From Cesiribacter sp. SM1 (GTDB taxonomy: Bacteria; Bacteroidota; Bacteroidia; Cytophagales; Cyclobacteriaceae), in the NCBI RefSeq assembly GCF_020178975.1, contig NZ_JAHXBU010000047.1, forward strand, positions 248,001 through 312,000: 64,000 bases of DNA. Direction: 5' to 3'. Shown here in pieces: positions 26,687-36,071 of this stretch. Numbering within the stretch: the stretch's first letter is position 1; each line of letters opens with the position of its first letter. A model generated the notes under the pieces. The model was given only the letters and a program-made list of their open reading frames with translations, was not told where the DNA came from and did no database searches. The translations under genes were made by a program, and so were the position numbers.

Positions 26687-29104
26687 ATGAAACGAGTTTA
26701 TTTGGTATTGATGATAGCAGCCCTGTTGCTGAGCCTGGGAGTACATGCCCAGCAGCAACAGCGCCTTACCCTGAGTGGTTACATACGAGATGCCTCCAGC
26801 GGAGAGGAATTGATTGGTGCCACCGTGCAGGTGGTGGAGTTGCCAGGTACAGGTGCCACAACAAACATTTATGGCTATTATGCACTGCCCCTGCCTGCAG
26901 GTAACTACACCCTTCGCTATCAGTACCTGGGCTATCAGTCTATAGAGCGCCAGCTTAATTTAGCGTCTGATACCCGCCTGGACATAGAACTGCAGCCAGA
27001 TGAAGACCAGCTGGAGGAGGTAGTAATTACCGGAGAACGTAAAGATGCCAATGTAAGTGAAGTAGGCATGAGCCGCGAAAAACTTTCGGTAGAAGCGGTA
27101 AAAAAAGTGCCTGCACTCTTTGGTGAGGTTGATGTGCTGCGTACCATACAACTGCTGCCAGGCGTACAGACCGCTGGCGAGGGTACCACAGGACTCTTCG
27201 TTCGCGGAGGCGCTGCCGACCAGAACCTGGTGCTGCTCGACGAAGCCACCGTTTACAATGCCAGCCACCTCTTTGGCTTCTTTTCAGTATTCAATCCCGA
27301 TGCCATCAAAAACCTGGAGATCTATAAAGGAGGTATACCGGCCCGTTTTGGCGGCAGGCTCTCCTCCATTCTCGATATTCAGATGAAAGAAGGAAACAAT
27401 AAGGAGTATGTAATATCGGGTGGTGTGGGCCTCATAGCCAGCAGGCTTACCGTAGAGGGGCCCATCTGGAAAGACAGAAGTTCTTTTATTGTAAGTGGCC
27501 GCCGTACCTATGCCGATATTTTTCTGCGCCTAAGTCCTAATGAAAACATCAACAGGAATACTCTGTATTTCTACGATTTTAACATGAAGGCGAATCTCAT
27601 CATGAATGAGAACAACCGATTTTACGTTTCCGGCTATTTTGGCCGGGATGTACTGGGCCTGGAAGACTTCTTTAGCCTCGATTGGGGCAACACCACTCTT
27701 ACCACCCGCTGGAATCACCTGTTTAATGATCGCCTGTTCCTGAACACCTCTCTAATCTTCAGTAACTTTAGCTATGGCTTTACAGGCGAGAGCGCTACCA
27801 CACAGTTTACCTGGGGATCTACCATGCGGGAGTACAACCTGAAATCAGCATTTACCTACTACCTTAACGAAAAGAATACCCTTACTTTTGGTTTAAGCTC
27901 CACATTCAGGAGGTTTGGAGCGCCCGTCATAAATTTCCAGAGTGAGTCTGATTTTGAAGCCCCTGCAGTGGACGATCGCTATGCTTTTGAAAATGCTGTG
28001 TATGTGGGAAACGAGTGGAAGGCCTCACCAAAATTCACGGCAGAGTACGGGCTGCGTTACTCTGCCTTCAACAATATAGGCCCGGGAAGCGTATTTTTGT
28101 ACGAAGAGGGGGCCGAGCGCACCGAAGAGACAAAAGCAGGTACAATATCATTTGATCGTTTCGAGAACATACAGTTTTATCATGGACTGGAACCCCGTAT
28201 GGGGCTGCGTTACCTGCTGAATGAGCAGAGTTCTGTAAAAGCTTCCTACAACCGCATGCGGCAGTACCTGCAGGTAGCCAGCAATGCTACGGCTGGGCTG
28301 CCCATTGAACGCTGGATTCCTGCCGATCGCTACATACGCCCCCTTATAGCCGATCAGGTAGCCCTGGGCTATTTCAGAAATTTTAAACAGAACACTTTCG
28401 AAACCTCTGTTGAGGTATATTATAAGTGGATGGATAACCTGGTAGACTATAAACTGGGAGATCAGGCCAATATTCTTTTCACCAACAACATAGAAACAGA
28501 GGCGCTGGAAGGTAAGGGCTGGGCCTATGGTGCCGAGTTTCTGGTAAGAAAGAACATAGGCACCACCACCGGCTGGATAGGCTATACGCTTGGCCGCACC
28601 CTGCGGCAGGTACCCGGCATCAATGGCGGTGAAGTGTACCCGGCCCGCTACGACCGCATTCACGATCTTTCTGTGGTGCTAAGCCATGAGCTCAATTCGA
28701 GGTTGTCGCTGTCGGGCACCTTTGTGTACAGCACAGGTACTGCGGTTTCCTTGCCGGTAGGCAAGGCAAACATCGATGGTTTTATAACCCCAGTGTATGA
28801 CGATACGCGCCGCAATGCATTCCGCATGCCTGGCTACCACCGGCTGGACCTGGCGGCAACGCTTAAAAATAAGCCCAGGCCCGGCCGGAGGTGGGATGGC
28901 AGCTGGACCTTCTCTATCTACAATGCCTACGCACGTAAAAATCCTTTTGCCATTACCTTTGAACAGGTCTACAACCAGGACCCTGATTTTGACCCCGATG
29001 AGGATAGGGTGCGCAGCGTAGATGCAGCCGCCGTTAAACTCTATCTCTTCAGTATTATACCTTCAGTAACCTATAATTTCGAAATTAAGCCAAAGCGAAA
29101 ATGA
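26687..29104 (+). CDS. TonB-dependent receptor with CarboxypepD_reg-like N-terminal domain
   Basis: Outer-membrane gated channel of 805 residues. A signal peptide ending near HAQQ (about 1-22) is followed by a CarboxypepD_reg-like domain (about 27-110, LSGYIRDASSGEELIGATV), a plug domain (about 130-230, with LPGVQTAGEGTTGLFVRGGA and GGIPARFGGRLSS) and a beta-barrel ending in an aromatic-poor basic tail. The order matches FecA/SusC-like receptors of Bacteroidetes, but the protein is shorter than SusC and its partner is DUF4249, not SusD. The stop codon overlaps the next start (ATGA). The transported substrate is unknown. The upstream GAACTTTG is a poor -7 match, so control by another sigma factor is possible. 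Confidence 0.93.
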   Translation: MKRVYLVLMIAALLLSLGVHAQQQQRLTLSGYIRDASSGEELIGATVQVVELPGTGATTNIYGYYALPLPAGNYTLRYQYLGYQSIERQLNLASDTRLDIELQPDEDQLEEVVITGERKDANVSEVGMSREKLSVEAVKKVPALFGEVDVLRTIQLLPGVQTAGEGTTGLFVRGGAADQNLVLLDEATVYNASHLFGFFSVFNPDAIKNLEIYKGGIPARFGGRLSSILDIQMKEGNNKEYVISGGVGLIASRLTVEGPIWKDRSSFIVSGRRTYADIFLRLSPNENINRNTLYFYDFNMKANLIMNENNRFYVSGYFGRDVLGLEDFFSLDWGNTTLTTRWNHLFNDRLFLNTSLIFSNFSYGFTGESATTQFTWGSTMREYNLKSAFTYYLNEKNTLTFGLSSTFRRFGAPVINFQSESDFEAPAVDDRYAFENAVYVGNEWKASPKFTAEYGLRYSAFNNIGPGSVFLYEEGAERTEETKAGTISFDRFENIQFYHGLEPRMGLRYLLNEQSSVKASYNRMRQYLQVASNATAGLPIERWIPADRYIRPLIADQVALGYFRNFKQNTFETSVEVYYKWMDNLVDYKLGDQANILFTNNIETEALEGKGWAYGAEFLVRKNIGTTTGWIGYTLGRTLRQVPGINGGEVYPARYDRIHDLSVVLSHELNSRLSLSGTFVYSTGTAVSLPVGKANIDGFITPVYDDTRRNAFRMPGYHRLDLAATLKNKPRPGRRWDGSWTFSIYNAYARKNPFAITFEQVYNQDPDFDPDEDRVRSVDAAAVKLYLFSIIPSVTYNFEIKPKRK

Positions 29105-29931
29105 TACGCTTTCTTCCTATATATCTCCTGTTCATACTTATGCTTGGAGCTTCCTGCCGTGAGCTGGTAACCCTTGATCTGCCACAGCAGGAGCCCAGGC
29201 TTATTGTGGAGGGCCATGTAACAGATACGCAGGGCCCACATACGGTAAAGTTAAGCCTTAGCCAGGACTACTTCAGTACCACCCCCGCGCAGGTTGTAGA
29301 AGATGCTGTTGTAAGGATAAGCGATGATGCCGGGAACTCCGAAGTGCTCCTCTATACCGGCAGTGGTGTGTATGCAACCCAGGCGCTGCAGGGAGTGGTA
29401 GGCAGGTCTTACAGCCTAGAGATAGACTGGCGGGGCGAGCACTACACCTCTTCCGGTACCTTAATGCCCAAAGGAATAGTAGATTCGCTTTCAGTAGCAT
29501 ACTATGAGGCAATACCGCCGGTGTTTGATGCTGGCTACTACCTGACCTTTTATGGGAAGATACCCCCTGAAGCTGCAGACTTTTACAGGGTACAGGTGTA
29601 TGAAAACGACTCCCTGTATAACGACCGTACAGATTTGCTCATACCCGACAGCCGTTTTGTGCCAAGTACCATTGTAGAGCAGCTGCAGTACCCGTTTGAG
29701 ATTGGCGATACTGTACGGCTGGAGCTTTACAGCCTCGACAGAAACATGTATGACTATTATGTAGAGCTGCGCTCGCTGCTGTTTAACGATGGTGGATTAT
29801 TCAGTCCTCCGCCCCGAAACCCTACCAGCAACATTATAAATGTTAGCAATCCCGATAATCAGCCGCTGGGTTTTTTCCAGGTCGCTTCTTTTGATACCGG
29901 CACAATTATCATAGAAGAAGAGCCGGAGTAG
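29101..29931 (+). CDS. DUF4249 family lipoprotein (TonB receptor partner)
   Basis: Surface lipoprotein of 276 residues with a lipobox ending at Cys19 (LGAS before Cys). The start VTLDLPQQEPRLIVEGHVTD is typical of DUF4249, a Bacteroidetes family that nearly always sits next to a TonB-dependent receptor. Here the ATG overlaps the receptor stop by 4 nt, so they are translated together. By analogy with SusCD the pair may capture and import one ligand, but the ligand is not known. The C-terminus ends with an acidic EEEPE tail. Confidence 0.87.
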   Translation: MIRFLPIYLLFILMLGASCRELVTLDLPQQEPRLIVEGHVTDTQGPHTVKLSLSQDYFSTTPAQVVEDAVVRISDDAGNSEVLLYTGSGVYATQALQGVVGRSYSLEIDWRGEHYTSSGTLMPKGIVDSLSVAYYEAIPPVFDAGYYLTFYGKIPPEAADFYRVQVYENDSLYNDRTDLLIPDSRFVPSTIVEQLQYPFEIGDTVRLELYSLDRNMYDYYVELRSLLFNDGGLFSPPPRNPTSNIINVSNPDNQPLGFFQVASFDTGTIIIEEEPE

Positions 29932-30045
29932 TGCAACTTATGCATGTAATGAATTCTGTGGCATTCACTAAGAAGCGGAACCTCTGTATATGTAAAATAA
30001 GGCCTCGGCAGCAGCAGGCTGGCAGGCTGAAAAATGGATATTCGC

Positions 30046-30076
30046 TTTGCTTTAATAGCTTTTTAAGTTAATTTTG
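30046..30076 (+). promoter_or_regulatory. predicted promoter of atpDC
   Basis: TTTG at 30046-30049, 19 nt spacer, TAATTTTG at 30069-30076: full match at both elements, 41 nt before atpD. The best promoter in the window. Confidence 0.75.
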
Positions 30077-30114
30077 CCCTCTGAAAATCCCAAGCGTAAA
30101 TTCTTTTCAAATAA

Positions 30115-31623
<1,509 letters not shown>

Positions 31624-31628
31624 TTTAG

Positions 31629-31697
31629 TATTGAGTATTGAGTAGTGGGTGTTGAGTTTTTTGTCAATACACCATGCTTGATACTTACTACCCAATA
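31629..31697. repeat. heptamer repeat array forming an inverted repeat between atpD and atpC
   Basis: Left arm, 31629-31656: four head-to-tail 7-mers TATTGAG, TATTGAG, TAGTGGG, TGTTGAG. A T6 spacer follows (31657-31662). Right arm, 31663-31697: five 7-mers which on the minus strand read TATTGGG, TAGTAAG, TATCAAG, CATGGTG, TATTGAC. The arms are variants of one heptamer in opposite orientation and could form an imperfect hairpin in the atpDC transcript. Similar phased heptamer stretches occur between genes in other Bacteroidetes as I recall; no function is known to me. Confidence 0.75.
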
Positions 31698-31702
31698 CCA
31701 AT

Positions 31703-31954
31703 ATGTTTTTAGAAATAATAACTCCCGATAGAAGAGTATTTGAAGGCGAGGTTGATAGTGCCACTTTTCCTGGTGCTAAGGGCTCTTTTCAGGTACTTAC
31801 GAACCACGCTCCGCTGATCAGTACGCTGGCGCAGGGCAGAATCACCTATGTGAGCAAAGCCGAAGGCCGCCGCACATTAGAGGTAGATGGTGGTGTAGTG
31901 GAAGTGTTGAATAATAAAATATCAGTACTGGTAGAGCGCCTCATAAGCGAATAA
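31703..31954 (+). CDS. atpC: F1F0 ATP synthase epsilon subunit, short form
   Basis: Central-stalk subunit of F1. The 83 residues form only the N-terminal beta-sandwich (LEIITPDRRVFEGEVDSATFPG, GSFQVLTNHAPLISTL). The C-terminal pair of helices, which in many bacteria blocks ATP hydrolysis, is missing; the gene ends cleanly and is followed by a terminator, so it is not truncated. Short epsilon subunits are usual in this phylum. It lies 79 nt after atpD behind the heptamer repeat. Confidence 0.93.
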   Translation: MFLEIITPDRRVFEGEVDSATFPGAKGSFQVLTNHAPLISTLAQGRITYVSKAEGRRTLEVDGGVVEVLNNKISVLVERLISE

Positions 31955-31971
31955 ACCTGCCGGACCATCAT

Positions 31972-32011
31972 AAAAAAAGGCCATTCCTGTTAGCAGGAAT
32001 GGCCTTTTTTT
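31972..32011. terminator. bidirectional terminator between atpC and the LysM gene
   Basis: Perfect 18 bp stem (31972-31989 with 31994-32011), loop TTAG, seven A on the left and seven T on the right, between convergent genes. Confidence 0.9.
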
Positions 32012-32035
32012 ATCTGTTGCCTGCAGTAGATCTGC

Positions 32036-32395
32036 TTACTGTTTAGGTATTTTGATCTTCTGGCCGGGGTGTATAAGGTCCGGGTTTTTGATTACATCTT
32101 TGTTTGCGTTATAAATGGTCTGCCATTTTGTAGCATCGCCATACTGGCGCTTGGCTATTGCAGAAAGCGTATCGCCCTTTTTAATTTCATAATACTCTGG
32201 CGATATAGTGCCAGGCTCATTATGTACTGGCGGACGGTCCTGCGCCTGATTGGCCTGTGCAGGCTTTGTTTGCTGCTTCTGCTGCAGGTCTACAAGAGAA
32301 CCTGTTTTTTGCTGGCCTGCCTGCTGCTGGCGTACAGGCTGCTTCTGTTCTATTTTTTCTTCTTTTCCTTTGCGGAAAAAATCCATTAATCCCAT
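32036..32395 (-). CDS. LysM-domain protein
   Basis: 119 residues: a short basic N-terminus, a Gln-rich low-complexity linker (about 20-60) and one LysM domain at 67-118 ([20 protein letters not shown] through [10 protein letters not shown]). LysM binds N-acetylglucosamine in peptidoglycan. No signal peptide or membrane segment is seen, so the location is uncertain; such proteins resemble the LysM half of BON-LysM (YgaU-like) proteins, which are cytoplasmic. Convergent with atpC. Confidence 0.85.
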   Translation of the reverse strand: MGLMDFFRKGKEEKIEQKQPVRQQQAGQQKTGSLVDLQQKQQTKPAQANQAQDRPPVHNEPGTISPEYYEIKKGDTLSAIAKRQYGDATKWQTIYNANKDVIKNPDLIHPGQKIKIPKQ

Positions 32396-32512
32396 AGTAA
32401 AAAAATCTAATACTATGGAATATTACGATGCCGCTTGTTAAAGGTTCTTCGGTGAAACATTCCTGAATCTGTCTGGTTTTACGGATATATTTTTTAAATA
32501 AATGAATTTTTT

Positions 32513-32914
32513 ATGAAGCTGGTCCGATACTATGTTCTGCTCCTGCTGCCATTCATGTTAATGGTAGCCTGTAATAACAAAGAAGAAGAAAATCCCCGTC
32601 AGCTGCTGGCAAGCGAAAGTAGCAAAACCTGGATAGCGAACCGTGAAACAGATGCAGCAGGCGATGAGCAGAGACTAAATGACGATGAAAGGGAGCAGAA
32701 AATGGTTTTCTATGCGAATGGCGCTTTCCAAATACTAAATAATGCCGAATTCCAGACTGGACGCTGGAATTATAATGAGGCACAAAAAGAGCTGGAAATT
32801 ACTTTTGATGATCGCCAAAATGTGAAAGAAGTTTTTCATGTACAGGAATTGGAAAACGATAAGTTGGTACTGCATGCCAGTGATGGCTCTACCATGCGCA
32901 TGAAGCCGGAGTAG
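32513..32914 (+). CDS. small lipoprotein, lipocalin-like pattern
   Basis: 133 residues with a hydrophobic signal and lipobox (LMVA before Cys20). The mature part begins with SSKTWIANRE and has a repeating beta pattern ending in LVLHASDGSTMRMKP, which resembles small lipocalin-like domains of Bacteroidetes; I cannot name the family with certainty. The middle is acidic. It stands alone, with a terminator just after the stop. Confidence 0.7.
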   Translation: MKLVRYYVLLLLPFMLMVACNNKEEENPRQLLASESSKTWIANRETDAAGDEQRLNDDEREQKMVFYANGAFQILNNAEFQTGRWNYNEAQKELEITFDDRQNVKEVFHVQELENDKLVLHASDGSTMRMKPE

Positions 32915-32939
32915 ATTTTAATTTATAATATTGTACCTG

Positions 32940-32971
32940 AAGAGCTCTCCTGCATGGGTAGCTCTTTTTTT
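32940..32971 (+). terminator. terminator after the small lipoprotein
   Basis: Stem AAGAGCT / AGCTCTT (32940-32946 with 32960-32966) and a run of seven T. Confidence 0.75.
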
Positions 32972-32993
32972 ATTGCTGCATAGGGAGGTGTGC

Positions 32994-33023
32994 TTGTTGA
33001 GAACTGGAATTGGTATTAATTTG
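32994..33023 (+). promoter_or_regulatory. possible promoter of the VOC gene
   Basis: TTG at 32994-32996, 19 nt spacer, TTAATTTG at 33016-33023 (one mismatch to TAnnTTTG). It ends 5 nt before the VOC ATG, so the transcript would be nearly leaderless. Confidence 0.4.
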
Positions 33024-33028
33024 CCGGC

Positions 33029-33421
33029 ATGAGCCGCTACCGCACAGGAATAAATCATATAGAGCTTTGGGTATCAGATCTTAGCAGATCAGCCTTGTTT
33101 TACAAGGGTGTGCTTGAGCTCATTGGATGGCAGCAGACAAACTACCGTTCCTTTGCTACCGACAGCATGGAAATATACCTGGTGGAGCATCCGGAGCTTA
33201 AAAGAACCGACAACCTGGGTGTTAGGCATATAGGCTTTCAGGCACTGGCGCGAGAGCAGGTAGAGGCGGTAGCATGCTTTCTACAACAAACCGGTGCCAG
33301 TATTATACGTGGTCCGGTAGAAATGCCCTACTCAAAAGGCTATTATACTATTGATTTTTATGACCCTGATGGCATGGTGGTAGAGGTAGCGCATACGCCT
33401 AATATGGACTTCAAAGCATAA
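33029..33421 (+). CDS. VOC-superfamily (glyoxalase/dioxygenase fold) protein
   Basis: 130 residues with the paired beta-alpha-beta3 modules of the vicinal oxygen chelate fold. Candidate metal ligands are His10 (INHIEL), His67 (VRHIGF) and Glu119 (VVEV), the usual three positions. DFYDPDGMVVEVAHTP near the end is typical. The reaction (glyoxalase, dioxygenase or antibiotic-binding) cannot be told. A small membrane protein follows 4 nt later. Confidence 0.85.
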   Translation: MSRYRTGINHIELWVSDLSRSALFYKGVLELIGWQQTNYRSFATDSMEIYLVEHPELKRTDNLGVRHIGFQALAREQVEAVACFLQQTGASIIRGPVEMPYSKGYYTIDFYDPDGMVVEVAHTPNMDFKA

Positions 33422-33425
33422 GCAG

Positions 33426-33833
33426 GTGAAAAAGATAGAAAAATGGTTAACCAGCCCTTTTATGCAGCGGGCAGTTTACCTGCTGCTTCTGCTGCTCTGG
33501 TTATACATCAATAAAAGCAATGGTAACTTTAACCGCTTTTACGCCAGTAACACACTGGGCATACCCTATGCGGTGATAGTTTTTCTGCCGGCTCTTTTGC
33601 TGGGACTCCAAGTTTACTGGAATAAGCAGTGGCTCTGGCGGGTGTTGTGCGGTTTCCTGATTTGTTTTACGCTATGGCTGGCTACCTTAAGCATGCCATC
33701 CATTATATCGGCTGCTGGTGCTGGCGCAAAAACTATCGTCTGGGGTTTTGGTGTAATTGGCTTCACTGTTCTCCTGGTGCTGCTGCTTGCCTTTTTAAAC
33801 TGGATGCTGCTGCACATGAAGCCTAAAAGATAG
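33426..33833 (+). CDS. small membrane protein, function unknown
   Basis: 135 residues with about four hydrophobic segments (near 15-30, 45-62, 70-88 and 105-130) and basic ends. The GTG at 33426 starts 4 nt after the VOC gene, which suggests co-transcription; a later ATG at residue 13 (FMQRAVYLL) is an alternative that would cut into the first membrane segment. I recognise no family. Confidence 0.6.
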   Translation: MKKIEKWLTSPFMQRAVYLLLLLLWLYINKSNGNFNRFYASNTLGIPYAVIVFLPALLLGLQVYWNKQWLWRVLCGFLICFTLWLATLSMPSIISAAGAGAKTIVWGFGVIGFTVLLVLLLAFLNWMLLHMKPKR

Positions 33834-33912
33834 TTGCCCTGCAGGAAGAATCAGAAAAGCTAAAAGGGTGAATTATCCTTCACCCCTTATCAATGGCTGC
33901 CGAAAATAAGCT

Positions 33913-34650
33913 TTAAGCGCCGAACATATTATCCAGCTTGTTCATTTTAAGCTTTGGATCTTCCAGGGTTAGGTACTGCTCCCAGAAATTGGTTTCGGGA
34001 AGCCCGGCCCTTATAAACAGCGGGTCTTTTTTTACAGGGTGCTCAAATTTAAGGTTTTTAGCGTGCAGGTTAATGCTGCCATCAGGATTTGGTTTGCTGA
34101 AGCCGTACTTGATATCGCCCCTGATCGGGCAGCCCATGCTTGCCAGCTGTACCCTGATCTGGTGCGGCCTGCCGGTTAAGGGTTGTACCTCCAGCAGGTA
34201 GTGGTCGTTTAAGTGCCCCAGTACTTTGTAGGTAAGCTCAGAGCGTTTGCCCTCAGGTATTTCATAGTCGTAGGCAGTGGTAACATTGCGGCTTTCGTCT
34301 TTCACCAGCCAGTGTACCAGCTTGCCGGTTTTTTCCTTCGGACGGTTTTTTACTACTGCCCAATAGGTTTTGTACACCTTCTTGCTCTGGAACATTTTGT
34401 TCATACGTTCCAGCGCTTTGCTGGTGCGTGCCAGAATTACAGCCCCACTTACCGGACGATCAATCCGGTGCACCACACCCAGAAATACATCACCAGGCTT
34501 GTCATACTTCTCCTTTATATAATCTTTGGCATAATCTGCCAGGGTTTTATCGCCGGTGCTATCGCCCTGCACCAGTACGCCAGCCGCCTTGTTTACTATG
34601 AGCAGGTGGTTATCTTCGTATATAACGGTAAAAGGAGGTTGGTTCTTCAT
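33913..34650 (-). CDS. RluA-family 23S/tRNA pseudouridine synthase
   Basis: Isomerises uridine in structured RNA. Catalytic Asp64 lies in HRIDRPVSG, the RluA-family motif, and GRPHQIRVQLASMGCPI is the conserved later segment. At 245 residues it lacks the N-terminal S4 domain of RluC and RluD and resembles shorter RluA or TruC-like enzymes; the exact target (23S rRNA or tRNA) is not clear. A TAnnTTTG element stands 18 nt upstream on the minus strand. Confidence 0.9.
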   Translation of the reverse strand: MKNQPPFTVIYEDNHLLIVNKAAGVLVQGDSTGDKTLADYAKDYIKEKYDKPGDVFLGVVHRIDRPVSGAVILARTSKALERMNKMFQSKKVYKTYWAVVKNRPKEKTGKLVHWLVKDESRNVTTAYDYEIPEGKRSELTYKVLGHLNDHYLLEVQPLTGRPHQIRVQLASMGCPIRGDIKYGFSKPNPDGSINLHAKNLKFEHPVKKDPLFIRAGLPETNFWEQYLTLEDPKLKMNKLDNMFGA

Positions 34651-34667
34651 AAATCAAAAAGTTTAGG

Positions 34668-34675
34668 CAAAGGTA
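34668..34675 (-). promoter_or_regulatory. predicted -7 element of the pseudouridine synthase gene
   Basis: Minus-strand TACCTTTG, full TAnnTTTG match, 18 nt before the ATG. Confidence 0.5.
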
Positions 34676-34717
34676 CAGCTATTTTTAACCAATATCAGCC
34701 TGCCCCTATTTTGCAAA

Positions 34718-35935
34718 TCAGCTTCGCAACACAATGCGGAAAGTGGTGCCAACATTGGGCTCACTATGCTTTACGTAAATACGGCCCCGGTGGTAATGAT
34801 CAATAATACGTTTTGCCAGGGTTAAGCCCAGGCCCCAGCCCCGTTTTTTAGTGGTAAACCCAGGTTCGAACACCTTCTTGAGGTTAGATTTGGAAATGCC
34901 CTTGCCGTTATCCACTATATCAATGTAAACTGTGTTATTGTTGCCCGGAGCTATGCGAATGTCAATGGTGCCAATGCCGCTCATGGCATCCACGGCGTTT
35001 TTGATTACATTTTCAATTACCCAGCCAAAGAGGTGCGGGTTTAGCTGGGCACGCAAATCATTGCCTACGGTGCTCACCGTAATCTTTACCTTAGTGCTGA
35101 TACGCTTTTGCAGGTAGCTTACAGAGCTGTGGATCATCTCTGGCACTGAGGTAAGCTCCAGCACAGGCACTGAGCCAATGTTACTAAAGCGTTCGGTAAT
35201 CAGGTGCAGCTTTTCCAGGTCTTTGGCCATTTCCGGCAGTGCCTCGTGTTGCATGGTGCGTTCATCGGCGCGCAGGTACTCCAGCCAGGCCATAAGCGAG
35301 GAAAGAGGAGTGCCCAGCTGATGTGCAGTTTCTTTTGCCAGGCCCACCCACACCCTGTTTTGTTCTGCAGTACGGCTGTAGCTGAAGGCCAGGTAGGCCA
35401 GCGCACCAAAAAGTAGTATGGTGCTAAGCTGTATAAAGGGGTAATAGCTCAGCTGGCGGAGCAGATCAGAATTGCGGTAGAATACATACTCTACGTGTTC
35501 CACCTGGTTGGCTGCATTGCGGTACACCACCTGTATGGGCTCATTTTCAGCCCGCATATTATTTATTTCGGCCCGCAGCATCTCGTACAGCTCTGCCTCC
35601 GATAAGTTCTCGGGAATATCCAGGTTCAGGTAATCCAGGGTAGGCTCGCCCATCTGGTCGGCCAGAATAACGGGTATGGTGGTGTTACTTTTGATGATGT
35701 GCTCATTGATGAAAGTAACGTTGGCGTGGTCGCCCTGTTCTGCCATGAACTCAATAGAGCGGGCAAACACATCTACTGTGTTGCGCTCGCGTTCCTTGAG
35801 CAGATGCACGATAAAATTATTGTAATAGACGGATACCACCACAATTAAAATGGCAATAAGGCCTACCAGTATTTTAATGGTGCTTTTGTGGCGGTAAAGA
35901 TTAAGTTCAGCTGTTTCTCGAAGAGGTCGGGCCAT
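34718..35935 (-). CDS. membrane sensor histidine kinase (orphan)
   Basis: 405 residues. Two membrane segments (about 19-41 and 168-187) flank a 125-residue periplasmic sensor with no family I recognise. The H-box ETAHQLGTPLSSL has the phospho-acceptor His205, in the AHQLGTP variant common in Bacteroidetes. The ATPase domain shows an N-box with VIENVIKNAVDAM, a G1 box DNGKGI, FEPGFTTKK and a G2 box GWGLGL. There is no HAMP or receiver domain and no response regulator in the neighbourhood, so its partner is elsewhere. The stop lies 67 nt upstream of the pseudouridine synthase start on the same strand. Confidence 0.9.
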   Translation of the reverse strand: MARPLRETAELNLYRHKSTIKILVGLIAILIVVVSVYYNNFIVHLLKERERNTVDVFARSIEFMAEQGDHANVTFINEHIIKSNTTIPVILADQMGEPTLDYLNLDIPENLSEAELYEMLRAEINNMRAENEPIQVVYRNAANQVEHVEYVFYRNSDLLRQLSYYPFIQLSTILLFGALAYLAFSYSRTAEQNRVWVGLAKETAHQLGTPLSSLMAWLEYLRADERTMQHEALPEMAKDLEKLHLITERFSNIGSVPVLELTSVPEMIHSSVSYLQKRISTKVKITVSTVGNDLRAQLNPHLFGWVIENVIKNAVDAMSGIGTIDIRIAPGNNNTVYIDIVDNGKGISKSNLKKVFEPGFTTKKRGWGLGLTLAKRIIDHYHRGRIYVKHSEPNVGTTFRIVLRS

Positions 35936-36023
35936 GGGGGCAGGCGGTATTTAATAGCAGCAGGTTTAGGCTTTATTGCTGCGGCACTTTTTGTTAACGA
36001 ATAAACACCAAATTTATGCAAAA

Positions 36024-36048
36024 AGAAAAGCCGGACTAGCCGGCTTTT
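36024..36048 (-). terminator. terminator after the ABC exporter operon
   Basis: Stem AAAAGCCGG / CCGGCTTTT (36026-36034 with 36040-36048), 5 nt loop; T run on the minus strand. Confidence 0.8.
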
Positions 36049-36071
36049 TCTAACAATTTGAATATGATGCT

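Noticed and set aside
32069-32389. Hydrophobic open frame opposite the LysM gene
   Set aside because: Leu/Phe/Cys-rich product arising opposite the Gln/Lys-rich linker of the LysM protein.
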